From positions 62,001 to 126,000 of the forward strand of contig JAIETK010000022.1 of assembly GCA_019745325.1 (NCBI GenBank): DNA of 64,000 nucleotides. The letters run 5' to 3'. Position 1 is the stretch's first letter; each line of letters opens with the position of its first letter. The translations under genes and the position numbers were made by a program. Of the stretch, positions 35,456 to 45,146 are shown piece by piece. Below the pieces are notes generated by a model. It did not search any database. It was not told the origin of the DNA and saw only the letters and a list, made by a program, of their open reading frames with translations. The stretch comes from Nitrosomonas sp. GTDB taxonomy: Bacteria; Pseudomonadota; Gammaproteobacteria; Burkholderiales; Nitrosomonadaceae.

Positions 35456-36238
35456 ATGAAGACACATCATCATTTATGGTTATTCACCGGCGCAACGATT
35501 CTGGTTGCCGTCGCAGCCATCATTCTGCCGCCGGTCGCGCAACCGGCTGAGTACCACCTTTTTGCCGATCAACGCAATTTTCTCGGTATTCCAAATTTCA
35601 GCGATGTGGTATCCAACTTGGCTTTCTTGGTGAGCGGCGGTGCCGGTTTGTTGTTTTTATGGCGGGTGAGGCAAATGCCGGAGCAATTCACATTTGCCGA
35701 GCGGAAAGAAAGCCTGCCTTATTGGGTGTTATTTTTCAGCGTGACTGCCGTTGCGTTCGGTTCCATGTACTATCACTGGCAGCCGGATATCGACCACCTG
35801 CTGTGGGACCGGTTGCCCATCGTGATTGCGATCGCGGCGCTGCTGTCGGCAATGCTGGCCGATCGAGTGAATATGACCGCCGGTTTAGCGGCTTTGCCGT
35901 TGCTTGTGATGCTGGCGGTGCTGAGTGTGTTGTATTGGTATTGGACCGAACTGCAAGGCGCAGGCAATCTGAATTTTTATCTGGTGATGCAATTTTATCC
36001 GATCCTGCTGATGGTATGGATCAGCTTGTGCTTTCCATCGCGTTACAGTCATGGATATACGGTGTTTCAAGTGATAGTGCTCTACGCGGGCGCAAAGCTA
36101 TTTGAAATACTCGATTCGCAAATTTTTACCTGGACAAGCGGCTGGATCAGCGGTCATTCGCTCAAGCATCTGACCGCTGCGTTTGCAGCTTATTGGATCG
36201 TGCGGATGCTGCGGAAACGCCGGAGATTGGGACCATAG
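35456..36238 (+). CDS. Alkaline ceramidase-like (CREST superfamily) membrane protein
   Basis: 260 residues, seven hydrophobic segments. Catalytic metal-site motifs of the CREST superfamily are visible: VVSNLAF, FGSMYYHWQPD (Ser/His), WDRLPI, and GHSLKHLTAA (two His three residues apart) near the C-terminus. Alkaline ceramidases hydrolyse ceramide to sphingoid base. In bacteria without sphingolipids the substrate may be another amide lipid, such as an ornithine lipid. It starts 29 bp after radA. Enzyme activity is unproven for this branch. Confidence 0.75.
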   Translation: MKTHHHLWLFTGATILVAVAAIILPPVAQPAEYHLFADQRNFLGIPNFSDVVSNLAFLVSGGAGLLFLWRVRQMPEQFTFAERKESLPYWVLFFSVTAVAFGSMYYHWQPDIDHLLWDRLPIVIAIAALLSAMLADRVNMTAGLAALPLLVMLAVLSVLYWYWTELQGAGNLNFYLVMQFYPILLMVWISLCFPSRYSHGYTVFQVIVLYAGAKLFEILDSQIFTWTSGWISGHSLKHLTAAFAAYWIVRMLRKRRRLGP

Positions 36239-36293
36239 CCTTCCTATGCCTGACTGGCATGAATAAGTGCAAAATTCAGGATTCTATGAATGA

Positions 36294-37355
36294 TTAGACT
36301 TCAGGAGAAGGCTTGCCGATATAAAATCCTTGCAGCAAGTCGGCGCCGATACTAGCGGCGAATTGTTCATCCTGTTCGGTTTCTATGCCTTCCGCGAGTA
36401 CCAGCAGATTACGTTTGTGACCGAGTTCCACCAGCGCTTTGCAAATGTCGCGATGCAAGCTGGATTCACGCGCGCGCTGGATTAATTCCAAATCGATTTT
36501 GATCAGATCCGGATTCAGTTCCGCCAGCCGGTTAAGCGATGAAAAGCCGCTGCCGATGTCATCCAGCGCGACCTTGTAACCGACATGACGATAATGCGCC
36601 AGTACTTTGGTTAAGTGCGCCATATCGTCGACTGCTTCGGTTTCAACGACTTCGAATACCACATTCTCCGGGCGGATACCGGCTGCTTCGGCTGCTGCGT
36701 TGGTGCTGCGTAAACAAAACTCAGGGCGATAAATCGACGAGGGCAGGAAATTGATCAGTATGTGCATCGATTGCAGATTGGGAATTTTCGTTCCGGCATT
36801 CTTGAGATGAATTTCACGCGATAAGCGATCCAGCATGAACACCAGATTTTCCCGCTTTGCCCATTCGATCAATGCGCCCGGGCTGATTAAATCACCGTTG
36901 TCAGCGCGTCCGCGGAGCAAACATTCGTATCCCCAAGTGCTACCGTCCGATACTCGCTTAACCGGCTGGAACCAAGTTTCAATCCGGCGATGATGGAGGA
37001 TGCTGACAAGCGATGAACCATCATGCGGTACCATGCTGACCAGAGAACCGGCATGTATCAGTTTTGGAAATTGTTTTTCAATGGTTTCGCGATCGTTGAG
37101 CCAAGCAGCTCGCAATGAGCGCAGTCTGGCCTGATCGAGCAATCCTCGAAGAAAATTGACGAACCCTGTCAGTGATTTTGTCGGTTCTTCGATACCGAAC
37201 GGTATTTCCAATGCATGAATATCTTGGTGATAACACCAGTTGGTTTGGTTGCCGAACATCAGTAGTTCGGGAAATTCGATATCCAAGTTGGGTGAAAGTA
37301 CAATCAGCCGCCTTTTTCCGGTGGCGCATGTGCAAGTAGCGGGATCGTGAGTCAT
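36294..37355 (-). CDS. EAL domain c-di-GMP phosphodiesterase
   Basis: 353 residues. About 120 N-terminal residues have no domain I recognise (Cys-rich start TCTCATGK). The EAL domain spans about 125-350. The signature Glu is in YECLLRGR (ECL instead of EAL); INFLPSSIY, FEVVETEAV, the catalytic LDDIGSGFSSL, IKIDLELIQ and AEGIETEQ are present, and the C-terminal LLQGFYIGKPSPE is intact. All metal- and substrate-binding acids are there, so it is probably active in breaking down c-di-GMP. The N-terminus may be a sensor. Monocistronic. Confidence 0.8.
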   Translation of the reverse strand: MTHDPATCTCATGKRRLIVLSPNLDIEFPELLMFGNQTNWCYHQDIHALEIPFGIEEPTKSLTGFVNFLRGLLDQARLRSLRAAWLNDRETIEKQFPKLIHAGSLVSMVPHDGSSLVSILHHRRIETWFQPVKRVSDGSTWGYECLLRGRADNGDLISPGALIEWAKRENLVFMLDRLSREIHLKNAGTKIPNLQSMHILINFLPSSIYRPEFCLRSTNAAAEAAGIRPENVVFEVVETEAVDDMAHLTKVLAHYRHVGYKVALDDIGSGFSSLNRLAELNPDLIKIDLELIQRARESSLHRDICKALVELGHKRNLLVLAEGIETEQDEQFAASIGADLLQGFYIGKPSPEV

Positions 37356-37826
37356 AAGATTTTCCAGTGTTGTTAAGCGATTGGTGGCATCAGTATGAAC
37401 GATAGGATTGAGATTTATGAGAAGAAGAATTAACCAATAACCCTTTAATTCAATTTTATGTTGTCAGATATCCTGGGGGTTAATCCAAAACTCTTAAGTA
37501 CGCCATTTGTGTATATATTGTAGAAATGCAGTTTTTCCCTATTACGGAATTCTGATACGGAAATTAAATTTTAGAATCGTAGTAGCTACCAGTCATTCTT
37601 CAAATGAAGTCTTTGCATAACTGTGTTTCGATAGTTATCCGCAAAATAAAATAGAAGTTTGTCTGGATCATTGAATTAAATTTCGTGATATCGAATCACC
37701 AATTCACAAAGCTTAGAATTGAGATAAATGCATCTTCTGCAGGCTGCGGTCAAATCAAGATCTATGATTCGTGACGGACAGGAAAGCGTTGCAGAAGATG
37801 GAGATGGCGTGAAATGACTGCGGTTA
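37356..37826. other. Non-coding stretch with a hairpin near the rhlE end
   Basis: No gene supported. CATCTTCTGCA (37731-37741) is inverted perfectly at 37790-37800 with a 48-base loop, just downstream of the minus-strand rhlE stop. It may stabilise or end that transcript, but lacks a T-run. The rest holds the leader of the EAL gene. Confidence 0.4.
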
Positions 37827-39227
37827 TTACTTGGTGCGCGCGAATTGATGGGAAGATTTGCCACCACTGCTATTTCGCACTGCGTTGCCGCGAGGATGAT
37901 GTCCGAATGAACGGTTGCCGTCAAAAGATTTACCGCGCTCGCCGTTACGGGTTCTGCCGGGTTCATGGGGGGTCTGAGCTGCTGCGCCGAAGGCGGGGCG
38001 CTTGTCGTTACCGGCAAAGGGCGAACGCTTATGTTTTTGTGTCACATTGGGTGCGCTTCTCGGGCCATTATTATTGAAGCGAGGTTTGATGCGCGGTTCC
38101 AAGCCGGGAATGATGTGCGAGGAAATGCGTTGGCCGGTATAGCGCTCAATTCTGGACAGGTGGAGACTGTCTTTGACCGATGCAAATGAAACCGCTGTGC
38201 CTGCTGCGCCGGCGCGGCCGGTACGGCCAATACGGTGCACGTAATCTTCAGCGAATTTAGGCAGATCGAAGTTGATGACGTGCGTGATGTCGGCGACGTC
38301 AATGCCGCGCGCGGCGACATCGGTTGCCACCAGCACACGCAAACCGCCGTTGCGCAGCCGGGTGAGCGTGCGGTTGCGTTCGCGTTGATTCATATCGCCG
38401 TGCAGAGCAGCGGCGGCAAAGCCTTGGGCATGCAGGTTATCCGCCAAGGTGTCGGCATCGCGTTTGGTAGCGGTGAACACGATCGCTTGTTTCATTGATT
38501 CGTCACGTAGGAGATGATCGAGCAAACGATTTTTATGCGACATATCGTCGGTGTAATGCAGTCGCTGTTCGATATTGTCAAGCCTGGTTTTGGAGGATGC
38601 GACTTGAATTCGTTTGGGCGTTTTTAGCAGTTTCGCAGCGACTTTGTCGATGGCACCGTCGAGTGTGGCGGAAAATAGTAATGTTTGTCGAGTATTCGGT
38701 GTCGCGGCTGCGATGGTTTCGACATCTTCGATGAAACCCATGTCCAGCATCCGGTCGGCTTCGTCCAATACCAGCATCTGCAAGCGTTTAAAATCAATGC
38801 GGCCACGTTGTATGTGATCAATCAGCCGCCCTGGTGTGGCGACTAAAATTTCGACCGGTTGCGACAACAGTTTGTTTTGCAATGGGTAAGGCATGCCGCC
38901 CAGGATGCTGACCACATTGATGCGAGGAAGGTGTTTGCCATATTTCTTGGCAGCTTCGGAAACTTGTAATGCCAGTTCGCGAGTCGGTGTCAGCACCAGA
39001 ATGCGCGGTCCGCGGCTGCGCACTTGTGACGGTGTTGCCAGGAGATGTAATGCTGGTAGCATGAAAGCGGCGGTTTTACCGGTTCCGGTTTGTGCGCTGG
39101 CCATCACATCGTGACCGGCGATTAATTCGGGGATCGCTTGTTTTTGAATCGGGGTCGGGGCGGCATATCCCGCTTCGGTGATTGCTTTGATAATAGCAGG
39201 GTGTAGATTTAAATCTTCAAAAGACAC
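37827..39227 (-). CDS. rhlE: DEAD-box RNA helicase, RhlE type
   Basis: 466 residues. Q motif (PTPIQKQAIP), Walker A AQTGTGKTAAF, TPTRELA, DEAD (VLDEADRM), SAT (FSATL), then ATDVAARGID and HRIGRTGRAG in helicase domain 2. About 90 C-terminal residues are basic and Arg/Asn/Gly-rich, a low-complexity RNA-binding tail typical of RhlE. Likely role: ribosome assembly and mRNA turnover, especially in the cold. The leader to tyrS (39228-39494) is about 270 bp with no gene I trust. Confidence 0.9.
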   Translation of the reverse strand: MSFEDLNLHPAIIKAITEAGYAAPTPIQKQAIPELIAGHDVMASAQTGTGKTAAFMLPALHLLATPSQVRSRGPRILVLTPTRELALQVSEAAKKYGKHLPRINVVSILGGMPYPLQNKLLSQPVEILVATPGRLIDHIQRGRIDFKRLQMLVLDEADRMLDMGFIEDVETIAAATPNTRQTLLFSATLDGAIDKVAAKLLKTPKRIQVASSKTRLDNIEQRLHYTDDMSHKNRLLDHLLRDESMKQAIVFTATKRDADTLADNLHAQGFAAAALHGDMNQRERNRTLTRLRNGGLRVLVATDVAARGIDVADITHVINFDLPKFAEDYVHRIGRTGRAGAAGTAVSFASVKDSLHLSRIERYTGQRISSHIIPGLEPRIKPRFNNNGPRSAPNVTQKHKRSPFAGNDKRPAFGAAAQTPHEPGRTRNGERGKSFDGNRSFGHHPRGNAVRNSSGGKSSHQFARTK

Positions 39228-39494
39228 GTTGATTTCCTAAAAAGTGAAATAGAACGCGCGGGCAGGAAAACATTGCCAAAAAAAATGGTGATGGTGCATA
39301 ACCTTGCAAGCGCATTAATAAAGCATCGCCGCTAACCAAAGTTGTTGCACATTTTCCGGAAAAACTTGAAAAATTAAGGAGAGGCCAGGAACGATGAGAC
39401 CAGAAAAAGTTGACCGAATCAAAAATTCCCATCAACTTAGGCCGCGCAGTATAGCGGGTTCTTCTCAAGCATGCAAATTATTCTATAAGGTTTG

Positions 39495-40697
39495 TTATTG
39501 AATGATGGCCTTGGCGAATTTCCGTTTGCCGACTTGGATGATCACTGTGATACCTTTCTTGAGCTTGAGCGATTTGTCTTCCGTTTTTTCGCTATCCAAT
39601 TTGACCGCGCCTTGTTCGATCATGCGCAGCGCTTCGCTGGTACTGGCGGTTAATCCGCATTGTTTTATCACGTGCGCCAAGGGAATTTCGCCATCGGCCG
39701 TTTGAACAATGGTTTCCGGAATATTCTCCGGCAAAGCGCCATGCTTGAAGCGTGTCTCAAAATCCGCCAAAGCTTCTTCGGCATCACGCTGGCTATGGAA
39801 TCGTGCCACGATTTCTTGCGCGAACCGGACTTTGATGTCACGAGGGTTGCGCCCGGATTCTATTTCTTCACGCCACTTCTGAATGGTTTGCAGCGATTCA
39901 AAAGACAGTAGCTCCAGATAACGCCACATCAATTGATCGGATATCGACATCAGTTTGCCAAATATATCTTTCGGGCTTTCGGTAATTCCGACGTAATTGT
40001 TGAGCGATTTGGACATCTTGTTAACGCCATCCAGTCCTTCGAGCAACGGCATGGTCAGGATGCATTGCTGAGGTTGCCCGAAATGTTTTTGCAGTTCCCG
40101 TCCCATCAATAAGTTGAATTTTTGATCGGTTCCACCCAATTCAAGATCGGCTTTGAGTGCAACGGAGTCATATCCCTGGATGAGCGGATAGAGAAATTCA
40201 TGAATGGCAATGGCTTGATTGTTGCGATAACGTTTGTCGAAATCGTCGCGCTCCAGCATGCGTGCGACCGTGTGCGTCGCTGCTAATTTGACTAGATCCG
40301 CTGCATTGAGTTTGTCCATCCAGGTCGAATTGAATACGACTTCGGTTTGCTCCGGTTTTAAGATTTTAAAAACTTGCGCAGTGTACGACTTGGCGTTTTC
40401 TGCGACTTGTTCCCTGCTGAGCGGCGGGCGTGTGGCGTTCTTGCCGCTGGGATCGCCGATCATCCCGGTGAAATCGCCAATCAGAAACAGGATTTTGTGT
40501 CCCATCTCTTGCAACTGGCGTAATTTATTGATTAATACCGTGTGCCCTAAATGCAAATCCGGTGCTGTCGGGTCAAATCCGGCTTTTACGCGCAGTGGAT
40601 GTCCGGAAATAAGCTTACTTTCCAGCTCTGTTTCTACTAATAGTTCGTGACTGCCACGCTTTATAATGCCAAGATCAGATATTATTGATTTTTTCAC
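39495..40697 (-). CDS. tyrS: Tyrosine-tRNA ligase
   Basis: 400 residues, the TyrZ-like bacterial form. HLGHT (in DLHLGHTVL) and KMSKS (in [11 protein letters not shown]) are the class I signatures. [13 protein letters not shown] binds tyrosine and ATP, and the C-terminal S4 domain (about 335-400) ends [14 protein letters not shown]. Divergent from the M23 peptidase gene, with 155 bp between that must hold both promoters. Gene order with anmK and erpA on the other side is typical of this group. Confidence 0.95.
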   Translation of the reverse strand: MKKSIISDLGIIKRGSHELLVETELESKLISGHPLRVKAGFDPTAPDLHLGHTVLINKLRQLQEMGHKILFLIGDFTGMIGDPSGKNATRPPLSREQVAENAKSYTAQVFKILKPEQTEVVFNSTWMDKLNAADLVKLAATHTVARMLERDDFDKRYRNNQAIAIHEFLYPLIQGYDSVALKADLELGGTDQKFNLLMGRELQKHFGQPQQCILTMPLLEGLDGVNKMSKSLNNYVGITESPKDIFGKLMSISDQLMWRYLELLSFESLQTIQKWREEIESGRNPRDIKVRFAQEIVARFHSQRDAEEALADFETRFKHGALPENIPETIVQTADGEIPLAHVIKQCGLTASTSEALRMIEQGAVKLDSEKTEDKSLKLKKGITVIIQVGKRKFAKAIIQ

Positions 40698-40852
40698 GAT
40701 AATATTAACTTAATGATTTTTATTGATAATATTGTGCTGCGAGTTAATTTTTTAGTACTTTTCTAGTAGTTTCTTAGTACAAATTTACTATTTTCATGTT
40801 AGACTCGCGCCTGTTTGCAAAAATGATACAAACGACTGGAGGTACTTCATAG

Positions 40853-42190
40853 ATGCTTTATACGTCTATTAGCAGTAAACAAAGGATTCTAGCTCAAAAA
40901 TCATCAAAACTAACAAAAAAATCAATTCGCTGGCTGGTCGCTTTATCCAGCATCCCACTTTTCGGCATCGTAACGGCATTCGGAATTGCACCTAATTCTC
41001 CTTCATTCGGGAACGTTCAAGTTGAGGAAGTTGTGCTTGATCTTGATTTGTCCATTCCGGATGCATTGGCAGAGGCGCAAGCTAATCAAACCTTCTGGCG
41101 TCAGGAAAGTATCCGCCGGGGTGATACGATTGCAAGTATTCTGAATCGCTTGGATATCAGCAGTCAGGATTCGAGTGACTTTCTTCAAGCGGCTCGCGGC
41201 AGCCGCGCCATGCGTCAACTGAAGCCGGGTAAAACCATTCATGCTCAAACAACAGCCGATGGCGAATTGTTGTCAATGCGTTATTTTTTCGGTAACGAAG
41301 AGTTGTTTTTGATGGAAAAAACGGATGATGAATTTAAGATGACCGAGCAGTCTATTGAGCTCGATAGTCAAGTTCATATGAAGTCCGGTGTAATTACCAG
41401 CTCGTTGTTCGCGGCAACGGATAACGCGGGCATTCCCAACAATATTGCCATGCAGCTGACCGAGATTTTTGCGTCGGAAATCGATTTTTATCGCGATCTA
41501 CGTCAAGGCGATCGCTTTACTGTTGTTTATGAAACCTTTTCAAACAATGGTGGGCGCGCCAAAACCGGGCAAGTGTTAGCCGTTGAGTTTGTCAACAAAG
41601 GAAAATCCCATCAGGCCATTTATTTTAAATCATCGAACGGCGCGGATGGATATTACACGCCGGAAGGTGATAGTCTGCGTAAAGCCTTTCTGTTGTCGCC
41701 ACTCGCTTTTACGCGTGTAAGCTCCGGTTTCACCAATGCGCGCTTTCATCCGATTTTAAAAGAATGGCGCGCCCATCGCGGTATTGATTATGCTGCACCG
41801 ACAGGCACGCCTGTGAAAGCCACAGCAAGCGGTATTGTCGCTTTCTCCGGATCGCAGCGGGGATATGGAAACCTGGTGGTGCTGAAACATAACGGTAAAT
41901 ACGAAACAGCGTATGGTCATTTATCCCGTTTTGCTTCAGGACTGTCGAGAGGTAAACGAATCAATCAAGGGGATGTGATTGGATATGTCGGTTCTACCGG
42001 CATGGCAACCGGTCCGCATCTGCATTATGAATTGCGTGTCGATGGCGTGCAGCGTGACCCGACGAAAGTGATGTTGCCGACGGCGCCGCCAATTGCCAAG
42101 CGCGATTTGAACAATTTCCAGAAAGAAACACAATCGTTGGTGGCGCGCCTCAATATCATGCGCAGCATCCAGCTTGCTGCAATCGAATAA
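40853..42190 (+). CDS. M23 family murein endopeptidase, MepM-like
   Basis: 445 residues. An uncleaved N-terminal membrane anchor is likely (LVALSSIPLFGIVTAFGIA, about 28-47). An OapA/LysM-like part follows (RRGDTIASILNRLDI). The LytM domain at about 290-410 has HRGIDYA (His and Asp zinc ligands) and GPHLHYEL (catalytic His and zinc His). It cuts peptide cross-links in peptidoglycan during growth or division. It is divergent from tyrS, and anmK follows 95 bp downstream, so the two wall-recycling genes are neighbours. Confidence 0.9.
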   Translation: MLYTSISSKQRILAQKSSKLTKKSIRWLVALSSIPLFGIVTAFGIAPNSPSFGNVQVEEVVLDLDLSIPDALAEAQANQTFWRQESIRRGDTIASILNRLDISSQDSSDFLQAARGSRAMRQLKPGKTIHAQTTADGELLSMRYFFGNEELFLMEKTDDEFKMTEQSIELDSQVHMKSGVITSSLFAATDNAGIPNNIAMQLTEIFASEIDFYRDLRQGDRFTVVYETFSNNGGRAKTGQVLAVEFVNKGKSHQAIYFKSSNGADGYYTPEGDSLRKAFLLSPLAFTRVSSGFTNARFHPILKEWRAHRGIDYAAPTGTPVKATASGIVAFSGSQRGYGNLVVLKHNGKYETAYGHLSRFASGLSRGKRINQGDVIGYVGSTGMATGPHLHYELRVDGVQRDPTKVMLPTAPPIAKRDLNNFQKETQSLVARLNIMRSIQLAAIE

Positions 42191-42285
42191 TCAATCAAAG
42201 CAATCATGCGAATTGGCGATGACCACATCGCCATCAATCGTATGAGGAACTACCGGACTCTGTCATTTCTCAAGCATTAAGTTAG

Positions 42286-43386
42286 TTGGAATCTGTTTTT
42301 TATATCGGCATCATGTCGGGTACCAGCCTTGATGGCGTGGATGCCGTTTTGGCGGATTTCCAGGATACCTCCCCGGCGCTGTTGCAAACTTTCTTCCTTC
42401 CTTATGATAATGCGTTAAAAAAGGAATTATTAGCGCTTCATCAACCCGGAAATGATGAGTTGCATCGCGCCGCGATTCTTGCTAATCAGTTATCGCATTG
42501 TTATGCACAGGCGGTTACCGGTTTACTCAAAGGCGCAGGTGTCAATTCCAAGCGGATAGCGGCTATCGGTTGTCATGGGCAAACTATCCGTCACTGCCCG
42601 GAGAAAGCGAAGAGCTATACGATACAACTGGTCAATTCTGCATTATTAGCGGAATTAACCGGAATTTCTGTGATTTCCGATTTTCGCAGCCGCGATATTG
42701 CTGCCGGCGGTCAGGGCGCGCCATTGGTTCCGGCTTTTCATCAGGCGGTGTTCATGCACGCCAGTCATCCTCGCGTTATCGTCAATATTGGCGGGATCGC
42801 CAATATTACCCGGCTGAATTCCAGATTGCCGGTAATGGGCTTCGATAGCGGACCGGGGAATTTGCTAATGGATGCGTGGTGCTCGCGTCACACCGGGCGG
42901 CATTATGATGATAATGGCTACTGGGCAGCCAGCGGATGTGTTATTTCAACTTTGCTGGATGCTTTATTGGCAGACTCTTACTTTGAACGCAAGCCACCCA
43001 AAAGCACCGGCAGAGAATGGTTTAATCTGGAATGGCTGGAGCAAAAAATTTCGGGAAATGAATCCCTCGAAGACGTGCAAGCGACTCTGCTGGAATTGAC
43101 AATCCGTTCGATTGCCGCGGCAATTGTGGACTATTGTCCGGATACGGAAGAAATCTATGTTTGCGGCGGCGGTGCTCACAATGCAGCGTTGATGAGACGT
43201 TTGGCCGGTCAGTTGCCTGATCGAAGGATTGAAATGACCGATTCGCTTGGTGTCGCTGCCGACTGGGTCGAAGCTTTTGCATTCGCATGGCTGGCCCGGC
43301 GAACTTTGCTGCGCGAAACCGGAAATCTGGCTGCGGTGACCGGCGCAAGGGGCGATAGAATTCTGGGGGCGATTTATCCGGCTTGA
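42286..43386 (+). CDS. anmK: Anhydro-N-acetylmuramic acid kinase
   Basis: 366 residues from a TTG start; no ATG lies near the conserved beginning FYIGIMSGTSLDGVD (about 5-19), which binds phosphate. GCHGQTIRH, VNIGGIANIT, GFDSGPGN and VCGGGAHN are as in AnmK. It phosphorylates and opens anhMurNAc to MurNAc-6-P in cell-wall recycling. The weak start (TTG, no strong ribosome site) suggests low expression. It faces erpA convergently. Confidence 0.95.
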   Translation: MESVFYIGIMSGTSLDGVDAVLADFQDTSPALLQTFFLPYDNALKKELLALHQPGNDELHRAAILANQLSHCYAQAVTGLLKGAGVNSKRIAAIGCHGQTIRHCPEKAKSYTIQLVNSALLAELTGISVISDFRSRDIAAGGQGAPLVPAFHQAVFMHASHPRVIVNIGGIANITRLNSRLPVMGFDSGPGNLLMDAWCSRHTGRHYDDNGYWAASGCVISTLLDALLADSYFERKPPKSTGREWFNLEWLEQKISGNESLEDVQATLLELTIRSIAAAIVDYCPDTEEIYVCGGGAHNAALMRRLAGQLPDRRIEMTDSLGVAADWVEAFAFAWLARRTLLRETGNLAAVTGARGDRILGAIYPA

Positions 43387-43414
43387 ATTCCGTATGATTT
43401 GAGCCGGACTCGAA

Positions 43415-43759
43415 TCATACGGAGAATGATGATCCGCAACCGCAAGTGCTTGTAGCGCCAGGATTCTTAATGATGAATTGCGCACCCTGTAAGTTTTCCT
43501 GATAATCAATTTCAGCGCCGATCAAATACTGAAAACTCATCGGATCCACCAGTAATTTGACACCGTTTTTTTCCATCACGGTGTCGTCTTCGTTGACTTG
43601 TTCGTCAAAAGTAAAGCCGTATTGAAATCCTGAACAGCCGCCACCGCTGACAAAGACCCGGAGATTAAGATTATTGTTACCTTCTTCCTCGATGAGCTGC
43701 TTGACTTTGGTCGCCGCATTTTCGGTAAAGTTAAGTGGTGCATTGATTTGTGTGTTCAT
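43415..43759 (-). CDS. erpA: Iron-sulfur cluster insertion protein ErpA
   Basis: 114 residues from ATG 43759, the usual ErpA length; the longer frame to 43804 adds 15 residues not found in the family. The three cluster cysteines are in [10 protein letters not shown] and TCGCGSSF. It carries Fe-S clusters to target enzymes. It ends in convergence with anmK and is followed upstream by bactofilin on the same strand. Confidence 0.95.
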   Translation of the reverse strand: MNTQINAPLNFTENAATKVKQLIEEEGNNNLNLRVFVSGGGCSGFQYGFTFDEQVNEDDTVMEKNGVKLLVDPMSFQYLIGAEIDYQENLQGAQFIIKNPGATSTCGCGSSFSV

Positions 43760-43816
43760 ATACGCTGACAGTCCTGTAGATGAAAATTGTTGCTTACTCA
43801 GCACAAAGTGCGAGCG

Positions 43817-44278
43817 TTATTTTGCAATGGTTTCTGCGGGAGATTGCTGCTGATCAGCCGCAGCAGGAATTAATGGTATCATTTTATCCACGTTCTTTGC
43901 ATGATCGCCTTCCGGAAAATTCTGGTGAATCATCTTTCCTTGAACGGAAGCGCCCAAATGGATTTCCAGCGAGCCGTACTGAACATCTCCGTAGACTTTG
44001 GCATTTTCTTGTAATTCCAGATAGCTTGGCGCATGAACAGGGCCGTTGACAGTACCGTTTATTACGACGTTGGCAACGCTGATTTTGCCGGTAATGCTGC
44101 CTGCGTTACTGAGTACTAAAGTATCGTGTTCGCCGCCTGCAGCGATGATATTACCGGTGATGTGTCCGTCAATCCGCAAGCCGCCGGTAAAATGCACATC
44201 ACCCGTCAGTTTGGTGTTCGCGCCAATCAAGGTATCAATGTGGTGATGTAGTTGGTTTTTTCTTTTTCTGCCGAACAT
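43817..44278 (-). CDS. Bactofilin
   Basis: 153 residues. The central beta-helix (about 25-120) begins IDTLIGANTKLTGDVHFTGGLRIDGHITGNI, with repeated Gly/Ile turns, the DUF583 fold. Short polar tails at each end lack membrane segments, as in most bactofilins. It polymerises without nucleotide into filaments that position cell-wall enzymes. The neighbouring M23 peptidase gene agrees with a wall-shaping role seen for bactofilin partners elsewhere. It is 13 bp from the next gene upstream, so the two are co-transcribed. Confidence 0.9.
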   Translation of the reverse strand: MFGRKRKNQLHHHIDTLIGANTKLTGDVHFTGGLRIDGHITGNIIAAGGEHDTLVLSNAGSITGKISVANVVINGTVNGPVHAPSYLELQENAKVYGDVQYGSLEIHLGASVQGKMIHQNFPEGDHAKNVDKMIPLIPAAADQQQSPAETIAK

Positions 44279-44291
44279 GTTTTTTTCTCCT

Positions 44292-45020
44292 TCACAAGAC
44301 CGGTGACACGGTTTCGGTAAGAATGGCTTTGTTGTTGCCTTCTCTAAAGACTTCTACCTGGATATTTTCGACGCTGGTATCCGGCGGTACTATAAAGCTT
44401 TCTTCTAATCGATGCAGAAATTTGAATTCAACTGGAAAATTACGATGGGAGTTTTTATTGACCAATGGAATCAATTTACTCTGCCCATTTTGGGATAATT
44501 TAATTTGAAATTTAAGGCTGCCTTTAAACTCATTCGGGCGCTCGCCACTTTGAATTAAGGTCAGCGCGTAGCGGTATTTTCCCGATATTTCGGTTTCTTT
44601 TAAACTGAATTGATAAACGGATATCCCGCTTTTGGCGTTATTTGATACGAGATGTTGGAAGAAAGCTAATTTTTCTTTGAGATGATCGTTTTCTTGCGCG
44701 AGTGATTTCACTTGTTCGGCGAGATTTTGGTTGGCCGTGTTTCCAATTTGCAATTGCTGGGCCAAATCCCCTATCTGTGAACACAATTGGCGTTTCTTCG
44801 TTTGTCTGCAAATCCCAGGATCGAAGGAATAGCTGAAATTTTCTTCGATGACATCATTGAATGTATTTTCCGAGCGCTTGCCGGCTTCGTACATAACCCA
44901 CGATAGTAAAATAATAAGTAAGCAGCAAGCGATACCCGCTAAAAGATAGAATTGCCAGGAACGAAGCGGCCGGACGGCGACACGAGGAATTTTTGTTTTT
45001 TGAGGAGGAATCGTATGCAC
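44292..45020 (-). CDS. DUF6776-type single-pass membrane protein
   Basis: 242 residues. A basic N-terminus and one membrane helix (about 25-47), then a coiled coil (QIGDLAQQLQIG to HLKEKLAFFQHL, about 80-122), then a beta-rich C-terminal domain with the pattern LTLIQSGERPNEFKGSL. Such proteins sit next to bactofilin genes in betaproteobacteria. The arrangement suggests a periplasmic or cytoplasmic scaffold working with the bactofilin. No enzyme motif. Confidence 0.7.
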   Translation of the reverse strand: MHTIPPQKTKIPRVAVRPLRSWQFYLLAGIACCLLIILLSWVMYEAGKRSENTFNDVIEENFSYSFDPGICRQTKKRQLCSQIGDLAQQLQIGNTANQNLAEQVKSLAQENDHLKEKLAFFQHLVSNNAKSGISVYQFSLKETEISGKYRYALTLIQSGERPNEFKGSLKFQIKLSQNGQSKLIPLVNKNSHRNFPVEFKFLHRLEESFIVPPDTSVENIQVEVFREGNNKAILTETVSPVL

Positions 45021-45146
45021 CAGACTTACTTGCTTGTTAAATGGATGTTTAATTACTTACACATGACATCCGGTTATTGTAACCGAATGCATCGGACATC
45101 TTACCGCAATCAAGTCAAAAAAACAGCGTTTACTGATTTCCGGAAA

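Noticed and set aside
39394..39501. 35-residue plus-strand ORF with a strong ribosome-site-like sequence upstream
   Set aside because: It overlaps the 3' end of tyrS and lies in the leader of rhlE; composition is not protein-like and the signal may be by chance.
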